Shown: positions 44,678 through 52,561 of the stretch, piece after piece
Numbering within the stretch: the first letter of the stretch is position 1
Layout: every line of letters begins with the position of its first letter
Source: Martelella mediterranea
GTDB taxonomy: Bacteria > Pseudomonadota > Alphaproteobacteria > Rhizobiales > Rhizobiaceae
DNA: 64,000 bases
Direction of reading: 5' to 3'
Assembly: GCF_004342225.1 (NCBI RefSeq)
Contig: NZ_SMAR01000001.1
Span: 62,001 to 126,000, forward strand
Program-made: the position numbers and the translations under genes
Notes under the pieces: model-generated
The model's input: the letters and a program-made list of their open reading frames with translations, nothing else
What the model was told of the DNA's origin: nothing
Databases searched by the model: none

Positions 44678-44720
44678 ATAATGCGTAAATAGCCGATAAT
44701 GCAATAAAAAATCGCATTAT
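44678..44720. promoter_or_regulatory. Three ATAATGC motifs in the Lrp-racemase intergenic region
   Basis: ATAATGCG (44678-44685), ATAATGCA (44696-44703) and its inverse CGCATTAT (44713-44720) recur in a 43-base AT-rich stretch. Repeated half-sites of this kind suit multimeric Lrp-type binding. Confidence 0.5.
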
Positions 44721-44801
44721 GGATCGACAAACGTTCATAATTCAATCTGATTTTGCAGGCCACCCAGCTTATCCTCCTGACAAAAGATAAGGAGAAAGAC
44801 C

Positions 44802-45527
44802 TTGCAGAAAACAATCGGTCTGATCGGTGGCATGAGCTGGGAATCCACAGCCGTCTATTACAAGGAAATCAATGAAATCGTCCGGCGCCGGTATGGCGGT
44901 TTGTCATCGGCAGACGTGCTGATACACTCTGTGGATTTCTCGCGGATTGTGGCCTGGCAAAAGGCCGGGGAATGGGGCAAGGCAGCCGAATATCTCGGTG
45001 ATGTCGGCAAAAAGCTTCAGGATGCTGGTGCTGATTGTACGCTCATTTGCACAAACACAATGCATATTATCGCAGACGAAGTCTCCGCGCATTTCGATAT
45101 CCCGCTGATCCATATCGTGGATGTAACGGGCTCAGCGCTGAAAGCTGCTGGTGCCAAAAAGCCGCTTCTTCTGGCTACGCGTTACACGATGGAGCAAAGC
45201 TTTTATCGCGACCGTCTGAAAGCGGAATATGGTATTGAAGCGATCGTCCCGGATGAGGCAGATCGCGCCGGTGTACATAATGTGATCTTCGAGGAGCTTT
45301 GCTGCGGCGTTATCAGAAAAAGTTCGCATGATCTTTATTGCCAGGCGATTGAAAAGGCGAAGGCTTCCGGCTGTGATGCCGTTATTCTTGGCTGTACGGA
45401 AATTGGTCTCCTGATCGGCCCCGATGATACAGATCTTCCGGTTTTTGATTCCACCAAGCTGCATGCTGCTGCTGCCGTCGATTTTGCGTGCGGTGTTGAT
45501 GACAATCAGCTTCTGGCGACCGGCTGA
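44802..45527 (+). CDS. Aspartate/glutamate racemase family protein
   Basis: This encodes 241 residues with a TTG start, supported by AAGGAG seven bases before it. The two catalytic cysteines of the PLP-independent racemase fold are present: ICTNTMHIIADEVSAH and AVILGCTEIGLLIGPDD. The N-terminus MQKTIGLIGGMSWESTAVYY is the YgeA/RacX-type signature. Such enzymes racemise amino acids or, in related groups, cyclic compounds such as hydantoins. Its neighbours (an amino-acid-type importer, an ATC-hydrolase-family protein and a flavin monooxygenase) suggest racemisation of an unusual amino-acid-like substrate. The specific substrate cannot be read from sequence. Confidence 0.88.
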   Translation: MQKTIGLIGGMSWESTAVYYKEINEIVRRRYGGLSSADVLIHSVDFSRIVAWQKAGEWGKAAEYLGDVGKKLQDAGADCTLICTNTMHIIADEVSAHFDIPLIHIVDVTGSALKAAGAKKPLLLATRYTMEQSFYRDRLKAEYGIEAIVPDEADRAGVHNVIFEELCCGVIRKSSHDLYCQAIEKAKASGCDAVILGCTEIGLLIGPDDTDLPVFDSTKLHAAAAVDFACGVDDNQLLATG

Positions 45528-45751
45528 ATGCCGGCGTCTGCCGAAATGGCACATCGCTTGCTTGATTTTTTAAAGGAATGAACTTTTAGGAAAAGTTTTT
45601 ACCAGACGGGGGTATCGCGCAAATCACGAACTCATAACGGAGCACGAAAACTGCTAGCAGCATGAAGGACTGCAACAGACAAAAGCAGGTGTTTGCCGTG
45701 ACTAAAGATCATTCACATAAAAATATAAGAATGACCTCAGAGGAGAACGAA

Positions 45752-46882
45752 ATGAACAGTTTCCACAAGACCGCGCTTGCCCTTTCGGCAGGTCTGGCGG
45801 CCATGATGCTTTCGGCTGGCATGTCGCTCGCCGCAGATGGTGATCCGATCAAGATTGGCTATCAGCTTCCGCTGACCGGCAACACCGCGCAGTACGGGCA
45901 GGATTTCGAAACAGCGTCACAGATTGCGCTTAAGGCGTTTAACGCCTCCGGTCAGTTACCGGTTCCGGTCGAAATCATTTATGAAGATTCGCGCTCGGAC
46001 GCGAAGGAAGGCGTGACAATCGCTCGCAAATTCGCCGACAATGACGAGATTGTCGGTGTGCTGGGTGATTTCACTTCAGGCGTCTCGATGGCTTCGGCTC
46101 AGGTGTATAAGCGTGAGGGCATTCCGCAACTTTCACAAACTGCCTCGCATCCTGACTATACCAAGATCTCGCCCTACCAGTTCCGCAACATCACCACCCA
46201 GGCGCAGGAAGGCCCGTTTAATGCCGACTGGATGAATGCGCTGGGCTACAAGAAAATCGCCGTCATCTCAGAACAGACCGACTGGGGACAGACTGTCGTT
46301 GATAATTTCACCGATGAGGTGAAGGCCAATGGCGGTGAAATCGTGTTTTCGGAATATTTCAACCGTGGTTTGCCGGATTTCCGTTCGATCATCACCAAGA
46401 TTGAACGTGCTGAACCGGATGCGATTTATACCGGCTTCTTCTATGAAGACGCCGCCAATTTCCTGAAACAGGCCCGTCAGCTTGGTCTGGATATTCCGAT
46501 CTTCTCCACGTCTGCTGCCTATAGCCCGCAGCTGATTGAACTGGCGGGTGAAGATGCCAACGGCCTGCATCTGACGGCGACTTTCATGCCGAATGATGAC
46601 CGGCCCGAAGTGCAGGAATTCGTGAGCGCCTGGGAAGAAGAGCGCGGCGACAAGCCGGGCCAGTTCCCGGCACAGGCTTATGATGCGACCAATATCATGC
46701 TGGATGCCATCGTCCGTGCCTATCCTGATGTCACGCGTGAAAGCCTTCGCGATGCGCTGGCGGAAACGAAGGATTTTCCCGGCGTGACCGGTGTAACCAC
46801 CTTTGGCCCCGATCGCGAGCCGCAGAAGGTTCTGACAAAGGCAGTCGTTGAAAACGGCGCATTTGAACCGGTCAGCAACTGA
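45752..46882 (+). CDS. Branched-chain-amino-acid-type ABC transporter, substrate-binding protein
   Basis: This encodes 376 residues, from MNSFHKTALALSAGLAAMML after GGAG; the signal peptide ends at MSLA-A. It is a LivJ-type periplasmic protein: DPIKIGYQLPLTGNTAQYGQ, EIIYEDSRSDAKEGVTIARK, VGVLGDFTSGVSMASAQVYK and AVISEQTDWGQTVVDNFTDE. LivJ-family proteins bind many small amides and amino-acid-like compounds besides leucine. The catabolic genes on both sides suggest a non-standard substrate. A hairpin follows the gene. Confidence 0.88.
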   Translation: MNSFHKTALALSAGLAAMMLSAGMSLAADGDPIKIGYQLPLTGNTAQYGQDFETASQIALKAFNASGQLPVPVEIIYEDSRSDAKEGVTIARKFADNDEIVGVLGDFTSGVSMASAQVYKREGIPQLSQTASHPDYTKISPYQFRNITTQAQEGPFNADWMNALGYKKIAVISEQTDWGQTVVDNFTDEVKANGGEIVFSEYFNRGLPDFRSIITKIERAEPDAIYTGFFYEDAANFLKQARQLGLDIPIFSTSAAYSPQLIELAGEDANGLHLTATFMPNDDRPEVQEFVSAWEEERGDKPGQFPAQAYDATNIMLDAIVRAYPDVTRESLRDALAETKDFPGVTGVTTFGPDREPQKVLTKAVVENGAFEPVSN

Positions 46883-46896
46883 TCCTGAGAAACTCA

Positions 46897-46927
46897 GAAG
46901 GCGGTGGTTGCTCTTGCTACCGTCTTC
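46897..46927 (+). promoter_or_regulatory. Intercistronic hairpin after the binding-protein gene
   Basis: GAAGGCGGT pairs with ACCGTCTTC (one G-U) after a small CTGAG/CTCAG stem. The position matches the hairpins behind the two sugar-binding protein genes. Confidence 0.55.
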
Positions 46928-47026
46928 AACAGTTGTCGTTTCCCTTAAAAAACGGATGACAATTTCGCTGCCCGCTCTTTGATGCAAAAAAAAGGCGGGT
47001 GCGGCGACCTTGCGGAGACCTGCATC

Positions 47027-47941
47027 TTGCTAGATCCATATTACCTGCAGCAATTGCTGATTGGCCTGTCACTCGGCGTTACCTACGCTCTGATGGCTAT
47101 CGGCTTTACGCTGATCTTCGGTGTTTTGAACGTCGTCAACTTTGCGCATGGCGAAGTATACACGCTGGGCGCGTTTGCCGGTCTTCTGGCCATAACCACC
47201 TTTGCGCCGCCATTGCTGATCGTTCTGTTTATTGCGCTGGCTGTTGGCGCGCTCGCCGGCTTTGGGCTGGAGCGGATCGCTTTCAGACCCTTTCGCCGGT
47301 TTTCGGATGAAGCCTCCTTGAAATCACGCGCGATGCGGGAAGCAACCCTGATGTCGTCGCTGGCTGTCTCTATCGTCGTGCGTGAGGCGCTGGAACTGGT
47401 CTTCGGGTCGCAGATGCAGAGCATTCCTTTTGACTACATGATCAACAAGCCGATCCAGATCGGCGAAGTCACCATTTCGAACGGCGATATCATCATCCTG
47501 GCGGTCGCCATTATCATGCTGGTTGGCCTGCAATATATTCTCAGGAGAACCCGGATCGGGCTTGCCATCCGCGCCGTCTCCAACAATCCGCTTGGCGCAA
47601 AATATGTCGGTATCAACACCGACAGAACCATTGTTTCGACGTTTGTCGTCGGCTCGATGATGGGCGCTGCTGCCGGGCTTCTGGTTGGGCTCTATTATGG
47701 TGTGATCTTTCCGGCGATGGGTTTTGTGCCGGGTATCAAGGCCTTCGTCGCAATGATTATGGGTGGCCTGACCTCCATTCCCGGTGCAGTGATCTGTGCA
47801 TTGCTTCTCGGTGTCTCTGAAGGTCTGGCAACCACATTCATTTCTGCCAACTGGGCGGATATGGTGGCTTATGGCTTCTTGATCGTGACGCTGATTTTCT
47901 TCCCGCGTGGCCTTTTCGGCGGAAGGAGGGAGCGTGTTTAA
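47027..47941 (+). CDS. Branched-chain-amino-acid-type ABC permease (LivH family)
   Basis: This encodes 304 residues from a TTG (LLDPYYLQQLLIGLSLGVTY) with GGAG upstream; an ATG at 46979 would add a poorly conserved, hydrophilic leader. About eight membrane segments are visible. The family segments are MAIGFTLIFGVLNVVNFAHG and GAAAGLLVGLYYGVIFPAMG followed by IMGGLTSIPGAVICALLLGV. It forms the translocation channel with the LivM-type protein, whose start it overlaps by 8 bases. Confidence 0.86.
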   Translation: MLDPYYLQQLLIGLSLGVTYALMAIGFTLIFGVLNVVNFAHGEVYTLGAFAGLLAITTFAPPLLIVLFIALAVGALAGFGLERIAFRPFRRFSDEASLKSRAMREATLMSSLAVSIVVREALELVFGSQMQSIPFDYMINKPIQIGEVTISNGDIIILAVAIIMLVGLQYILRRTRIGLAIRAVSNNPLGAKYVGINTDRTIVSTFVVGSMMGAAAGLLVGLYYGVIFPAMGFVPGIKAFVAMIMGGLTSIPGAVICALLLGVSEGLATTFISANWADMVAYGFLIVTLIFFPRGLFGGRRERV

Positions 47942-48944
47942 TATCCCTTCGTCCCGTCTTTTTTCGGTGGCTTTGCCGCTGGTCTTTCTGTTCGTGATCG
48001 TCCCGCTCGCCCTTCATGGCTTTGACCGTGGTTACTTTTACCAGATCGCCAGTCTTGTTCTGATCTTCGTGCTGCTGGCTGCCTCGCTGAATCTCGTCGC
48101 CGGAACAGCAGGATTGCTCCATCTCGGTCACGCTGCCTTTTATGGTGTAGGCGCTTATACGGCGGCCCTTCTGGGCGCTGATTATGGCGTTGGATTTACG
48201 CTAGGGCTACCGCTTGCCGGTGTTGTCGCCGCGTTTCTGGCGTTTCTGGTGGCACTTCCAACCATGCGTCTGGTGTCGATCTACTTTGCGGTTGCCACGC
48301 TTGCTATCGGCCAGATGCTTTATCTGATCATGTTGAACTGGGTTGGTTTTACCAAGGGGCCGAACGGCGTGATGCTGTTCGATGGCATGAACCTGTTCGG
48401 CTTTGACATCACTTCCGACAATGGCATCTATTTCGTGGTGGCAGCGGTCGTGACAATCTCGATCTACCTCATTCACCGGATCAGTCATTCCTATTATGGC
48501 AATGGGCTAAGGGCGCTCAGAGAAGACGATCAGTGCACCGATGCGATGGGCGTCAATACGGTGCGTCTGAAGATTGAGGTGTTCACGCTTTCCGCTTTCT
48601 TCGCGGGCCTTGCCGGTGCGCTCTGGAGTTATACCACCGGCTATATTTCACCGAAGGATTTCGACTTCTCTGTTTCAATCCAGATCCTGGCGATGGTTGT
48701 GGTTGGCGGGCTTGGCTCCTTGCCGGGTGCCATCATCGGGGCGGCGCTGCTGATTCTTCTGCCGGAAGTGCTGCGCGATGTCGGTGATTTCCGCAATATC
48801 GCTGTCGGGCTTGTGATGTTCTTTGCCATTCTTTTCTTGCCGAAGGGCCTGTTCGGCGAAGTGTCTGCCCTGTCACTTGTCCGCCGTCATATCGGCGATC
48901 GCTGGCAGCATGCTCCGGGCGATAAGAAGGTGGGCTGGCGATGA
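47934..48944 (+). CDS. Branched-chain-amino-acid-type ABC permease (LivM family)
   Basis: This encodes 336 residues with a GTG start set by GGAAGGAGGG. Hydrophobic throughout; typical sequences are LLAASLNLVAGTAGLLHLGH, AAFYGVGAYTAALLGADYG and ALREDDQCTDAMGVNTVRLK, the last being the cytoplasmic docking loop. It is the second half of the channel. It overlaps livH by 8 bases and livG by 4. Confidence 0.88.
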   Translation: MFNIPSSRLFSVALPLVFLFVIVPLALHGFDRGYFYQIASLVLIFVLLAASLNLVAGTAGLLHLGHAAFYGVGAYTAALLGADYGVGFTLGLPLAGVVAAFLAFLVALPTMRLVSIYFAVATLAIGQMLYLIMLNWVGFTKGPNGVMLFDGMNLFGFDITSDNGIYFVVAAVVTISIYLIHRISHSYYGNGLRALREDDQCTDAMGVNTVRLKIEVFTLSAFFAGLAGALWSYTTGYISPKDFDFSVSIQILAMVVVGGLGSLPGAIIGAALLILLPEVLRDVGDFRNIAVGLVMFFAILFLPKGLFGEVSALSLVRRHIGDRWQHAPGDKKVGWR

Positions 48945-49696
48945 ATATTCTGGAAATTGAAAATCTGTCCCGCTCCTTCGGCGGACTGAAAGCCGTTGAC
49001 AATATCACCACTCATGTCGGTGAAGGCGAACTGGTTGGCCTGATCGGACCGAATGGTGCCGGCAAGACAACTCTGTTTAATCTGATATCCGGTTTTACGC
49101 CGGTTTCCGGCGGGCGTGTCCGCTTCAAAGGTGAGGATATCACGGGCCAGAAGCCCTTTAAAATCGCCAAGCATGGTATGTCGCGAACATTTCAGAACCT
49201 GCGTATTTTTCCGAACATGACGGTATTTGACAATGTTTCGGTCGGCGCGCTGGGCGACACAGGCATGAATTTTTTCCAGTCCCTTGTCGGCGGCGGGATG
49301 CGGGCTGAACGCATTTCCGAACAAAGCTGGAAAGCACTGGAAATGACCGGCCTGACAGATGTGGCGGATGATCTGGCGGCGAACCTTTCCTATGGGCGTC
49401 GCAAATATCTCGAAATCGCTCGCGCATTGGCCATGGAACCAGATTTTCTGATCCTCGATGAACCGGCCGCCGGGCTGAATGATACTGAAACCGCAGAGCT
49501 TTCCACCTTCGTTCAGAAGCTGAATGCTGATGGTTTGCCCATCATGCTGGTGGAGCATGACATGAACCTTGTGATGGGAATTTGCGAGCGCGTCGTCGTG
49601 ATCGCCTCCGGGCGCAAGATTGCCGATGACGTGCCCTCGGTCGTGCGCATTGACCCGGTCGTTCTGGAAGCATATCTCGGAGGGGATGACGAATGA
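48941..49696 (+). CDS. Branched-chain-amino-acid-type ABC ATPase (LivG family)
   Basis: This encodes 251 residues. Walker A is [17 protein letters not shown]; the characteristic LivG insert is [20 protein letters not shown]. The signature is degenerate, [20 protein letters not shown], as is normal for LivG. Walker B is [16 protein letters not shown] and the switch histidine is in [11 protein letters not shown]. It overlaps both flanking genes by 4 bases. Confidence 0.92.
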   Translation: MNILEIENLSRSFGGLKAVDNITTHVGEGELVGLIGPNGAGKTTLFNLISGFTPVSGGRVRFKGEDITGQKPFKIAKHGMSRTFQNLRIFPNMTVFDNVSVGALGDTGMNFFQSLVGGGMRAERISEQSWKALEMTGLTDVADDLAANLSYGRRKYLEIARALAMEPDFLILDEPAAGLNDTETAELSTFVQKLNADGLPIMLVEHDMNLVMGICERVVVIASGRKIADDVPSVVRIDPVVLEAYLGGDDE

Positions 49697-50403
49697 GTGC
49701 TGTTCTCGAAATCGAAAACCTCACCGTGTCGATGGGCGTTCAGGAAATTCTGCATGGCGTTTCGCTGAACGTTGAGGAAAAGGGCATTTTCGGCGTTTTG
49801 GGCTCAAACGGCGTTGGCAAGACAACGCTGATGCGGGCCATCTCAGGCATCTATACGCCAGCATCCGGGACCATCCGTTTCAAAGGTGAGGTGGTCAGTG
49901 GTCTGCCGAGCCATGCTGTGGTCAGGGCCGGCATCAGTCAGGCTCCGGAAGGTCGGCAGATTTTCTCCAACATGTCGGTGCGGGAAAATCTTCTGATCGG
50001 TGGCGGTCCGCATGGCCTTTCGGAGCTGGACCATGTCTGCCACCTGTTTCCAACGCTGAAAGAGCGGATCAATCAGGAGGCTGGCTCACTGTCAGGCGGT
50101 GAGCAACAGATGCTCTGTATTGGCCGGGCACTGATGGGCAAACCGGAAATACTGCTTCTGGATGAACCATCGCTGGGTCTTGCCCCGAAAATTGTAAAGG
50201 CGATTTTTGACCTCGTGGAGACGATCCGCAATGAAGGGTTGTCGATTCTGATTGTGGAGCAGAATGCCAAATCAGTACTGCGTATTGCCGATCAGGCCGC
50301 AGTGATGGAAGGCGGGCGGATTGTATTGAGCGGACCGGCTAAGAACCTCGCTGCGGATCCGCGTGTCGCAGAAGCCTATCTAGGAGGTCACGTCCATGTC
50401 TGA
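49693..50403 (+). CDS. Branched-chain-amino-acid-type ABC ATPase (LivF family)
   Basis: This is the second ATPase, 236 residues. Walker A is GSNGVGKTTLMRAISGIY, followed by the LivF-type VRAGISQAPEGRQIFSNMSV. The signature is SLSGGEQQMLCIGRALMGKP, Walker B EILLLDEPSLGLAPKIVKAI, and the switch histidine position is occupied by Gln in ILIVEQNAKSVLRIAD, which is normal for LivF. It overlaps the next gene by 8 bases, tying the importer to the catabolic genes. Confidence 0.92.
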   Translation: MSAVLEIENLTVSMGVQEILHGVSLNVEEKGIFGVLGSNGVGKTTLMRAISGIYTPASGTIRFKGEVVSGLPSHAVVRAGISQAPEGRQIFSNMSVRENLLIGGGPHGLSELDHVCHLFPTLKERINQEAGSLSGGEQQMLCIGRALMGKPEILLLDEPSLGLAPKIVKAIFDLVETIRNEGLSILIVEQNAKSVLRIADQAAVMEGGRIVLSGPAKNLAADPRVAEAYLGGHVHV

Positions 50404-50896
50404 AGCCACATCGAAAAAGAAAGAACGCCTGCCGGTTATCGAACAGCGCCGCATCGAGGCCAATGTCCTGGCGAGTGTCTATGATGAGATTGAGGCGCGT
50501 CACGGCAGAGATGAAGCGCGGAAGATTATCGGCGATGCCGTGACCCGTGCGGCTATCCGTCAGGGTGAAAGTTTCGCCGAAGAACTGGACCGCCCGGCGG
50601 ACTTCTTCGACTTTGCCGACTCTTTGAAATACTGGACAGCCAATGGCGCGCTCGAAATCGAGGTGCTGGAGACAACAGAAAAGAGCTTTGCCTATAATGT
50701 CACGCGTTGTCGCTATGCGGAAATGTACCGCGACATGGGGCTGGGCGATATCGGCGATATCCTATCCTGCAATCGCGATGGCGCTTTCTGTCAGGGGTTC
50801 AATCCGAAAATGACGCTCACACGCAATCAGACAATCATGTCTGGCGCAAGCCACTGTGATTTTCGTTATTCAATGGAAGAGGGTGCTGAAAAGTAG
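50396..50896 (+). CDS. ATC-hydrolase family protein (L-2-amino-thiazoline-4-carboxylic acid hydrolase-like)
   Basis: This encodes 166 residues. The pattern VTRCRYAEMYRDMGLGDIGD, then ILSCNRDGAFCQGFNPKMTL and MSGASHCDFRYSMEEG fits the family named after L-2-amino-thiazoline-4-carboxylate hydrolase, which opens a thiazoline ring on the way to cysteine in Pseudomonas. Many relatives are of unknown substrate. It overlaps livF by 8 bases and is followed 23 bases later by a flavin monooxygenase, so import and ring chemistry appear to be linked. The family is moderately sure; the reaction is open. Confidence 0.75.
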   Translation: MSEATSKKKERLPVIEQRRIEANVLASVYDEIEARHGRDEARKIIGDAVTRAAIRQGESFAEELDRPADFFDFADSLKYWTANGALEIEVLETTEKSFAYNVTRCRYAEMYRDMGLGDIGDILSCNRDGAFCQGFNPKMTLTRNQTIMSGASHCDFRYSMEEGAEK

Positions 50897-50919
50897 CGCC
50901 GATAAGGAACTGAAACGCA

Positions 50920-52392
50920 ATGTCCACGCTTTTAAAGTCCACTGAAAACCGCAAATTCTCTGAAAGCGGTCTGTCTGCACTGAATGAGAAGGTCAAGGCT
51001 GATATGGCGGTTTTGAAGCTGCCTCCAGCGGAGTGGACAGCCCCCAAAACAGGTGGTGACGGTGAAAAACTGCTGGACGTTGTGATCATCGGGGCTGGCA
51101 TGTTCGGCCTGTCAGCGGCAGGCAGCCTGATGTTTAAGGGCGTTCAGAATATAAAGCTTCTTGACAGGGCGGCAGAGGGGCAGGAAGGCCCGTGGGTGAC
51201 CTATGCCCGAATGCTGACACTGCGCTCGAAAAAGGATCTACCCGGCTCACCTTTCGGTATTCCCTCGCTCACATTCCGTGCGTGGTATGAGGCCTGCTTT
51301 GGGCTGGAAGCATGGGAAGAGCTCTACAAGATCCCCAATGCGGTCTGGCAGGATTACCTGCTATGGCTTCGCAAAATGCTGGCGCTTCCGGTTGAAAATG
51401 ACTGCGATGTGACTGCCGTTGAGCCGTTGAGCGATCACGTCAAGGTCACGACGGCTGATGGCCGTATTTTCCGCGCAAAGCGGGTCGTGGTCGCCACCGG
51501 GCGCGCGGGCGCTGGCGGCTTCAACAGGCCGGAGGGTATTGCAGCAGATCTATGGCAGCATCTGGCTGCGCATACCAGCGAGATGATTGATTTTAAGCGC
51601 CTTGAGGGCAAGCGCGTCGCTGTTATCGGCGCAGGTTCATCCGCGTGGGACAATGCTGCAACCGCGCTGGAAAATGGCGCGCAATCGGTCGATATGTTCT
51701 GTCGCCGCAAAGCGCTGCCGCAACTGAACAAGGGGCGCGCCAATGCCAATCCGGGCTTTTTTTCCGGCTGGCGCGGTCTCTCGGATGCAAAACGTTGGGA
51801 AATGGCGGTCTATCTGGAGCGGGTACAGACCCCGCCGCCGCATGAAACTGTGCTCAGAACCATCGCTCACGATTGCTTCAGTGTGCATTTCGGCATGCCC
51901 TTCGAAACAGTCAGGCAGGCCGGTGACAAAGTGTCGATTACCTTCACCAATGGTGATATGCAGGTTTTCGACTTTCTTATTCTGGGCACGGGTTTTGCCG
52001 TCGATCTTTCCAAAGAACCGATGTTCTCCGGAATTGCGGATCGTATCGTGACCTGGGGAGATTGTTACCAGCCGCCGGACAACCTGCAGAATGCGGGCCT
52101 GTCGCGTATGCCATATCTTGGCGAAGGCTTCGAACTGGCTGAGCGTGGCTCGAAAACGAGCCCACTTAATCGTATCCATATCTTCAACACCGGATCTTAC
52201 TTGAGCTTTGGAACGCTTTCTCTGGATGTGCCAAGCGTCAATCCGGCGGGTGAACGCCTTGCCGCGCATATCGCCAGCCATTTGTTTGTCGAAGACTTCG
52301 ATGTCCTGTTTGAGCGTCTGAAGGACTGGGATGAGGAACATGAACTCGAACCAACGCCCTTTTATGCACCCGATTATGTGAACCGGGTATGA
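50920..52392 (+). CDS. Flavin-containing monooxygenase-like protein
   Basis: This encodes 490 residues. An FAD motif lies near residue 55 (VVIIGAGMFGLSAAGSLMFK) and a second, NADPH-type motif near 235 (RVAVIGAGSSAWDNAATALE), with VVVATGRAG and LILGTGFAVDLS between and after: the two-dinucleotide layout of class B monooxygenases. The C-terminal third (FNTGSYLSFGTLSLDVPSVN) is complete. It probably hydroxylates or oxygenates the imported compound at N, S or C. It closes the block begun by the racemase. Confidence 0.82.
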   Translation: MSTLLKSTENRKFSESGLSALNEKVKADMAVLKLPPAEWTAPKTGGDGEKLLDVVIIGAGMFGLSAAGSLMFKGVQNIKLLDRAAEGQEGPWVTYARMLTLRSKKDLPGSPFGIPSLTFRAWYEACFGLEAWEELYKIPNAVWQDYLLWLRKMLALPVENDCDVTAVEPLSDHVKVTTADGRIFRAKRVVVATGRAGAGGFNRPEGIAADLWQHLAAHTSEMIDFKRLEGKRVAVIGAGSSAWDNAATALENGAQSVDMFCRRKALPQLNKGRANANPGFFSGWRGLSDAKRWEMAVYLERVQTPPPHETVLRTIAHDCFSVHFGMPFETVRQAGDKVSITFTNGDMQVFDFLILGTGFAVDLSKEPMFSGIADRIVTWGDCYQPPDNLQNAGLSRMPYLGEGFELAERGSKTSPLNRIHIFNTGSYLSFGTLSLDVPSVNPAGERLAAHIASHLFVEDFDVLFERLKDWDEEHELEPTPFYAPDYVNRV

Positions 52393-52561
52393 TTTCACCC
52401 TGCCGGAAAGCCACCACAGGTTTTCTGCTTTTCCACCGGTGATATCCGATGTGAAAAGGCCTTGAGAAATTGCACACTCGACGGATGCGGCTGTTTGCGT
52501 AATAACGTGACTTTATTTCAAAGAAGAAAGCCGGTCACGTTTCGGCATTGGTGCAGCGTCT

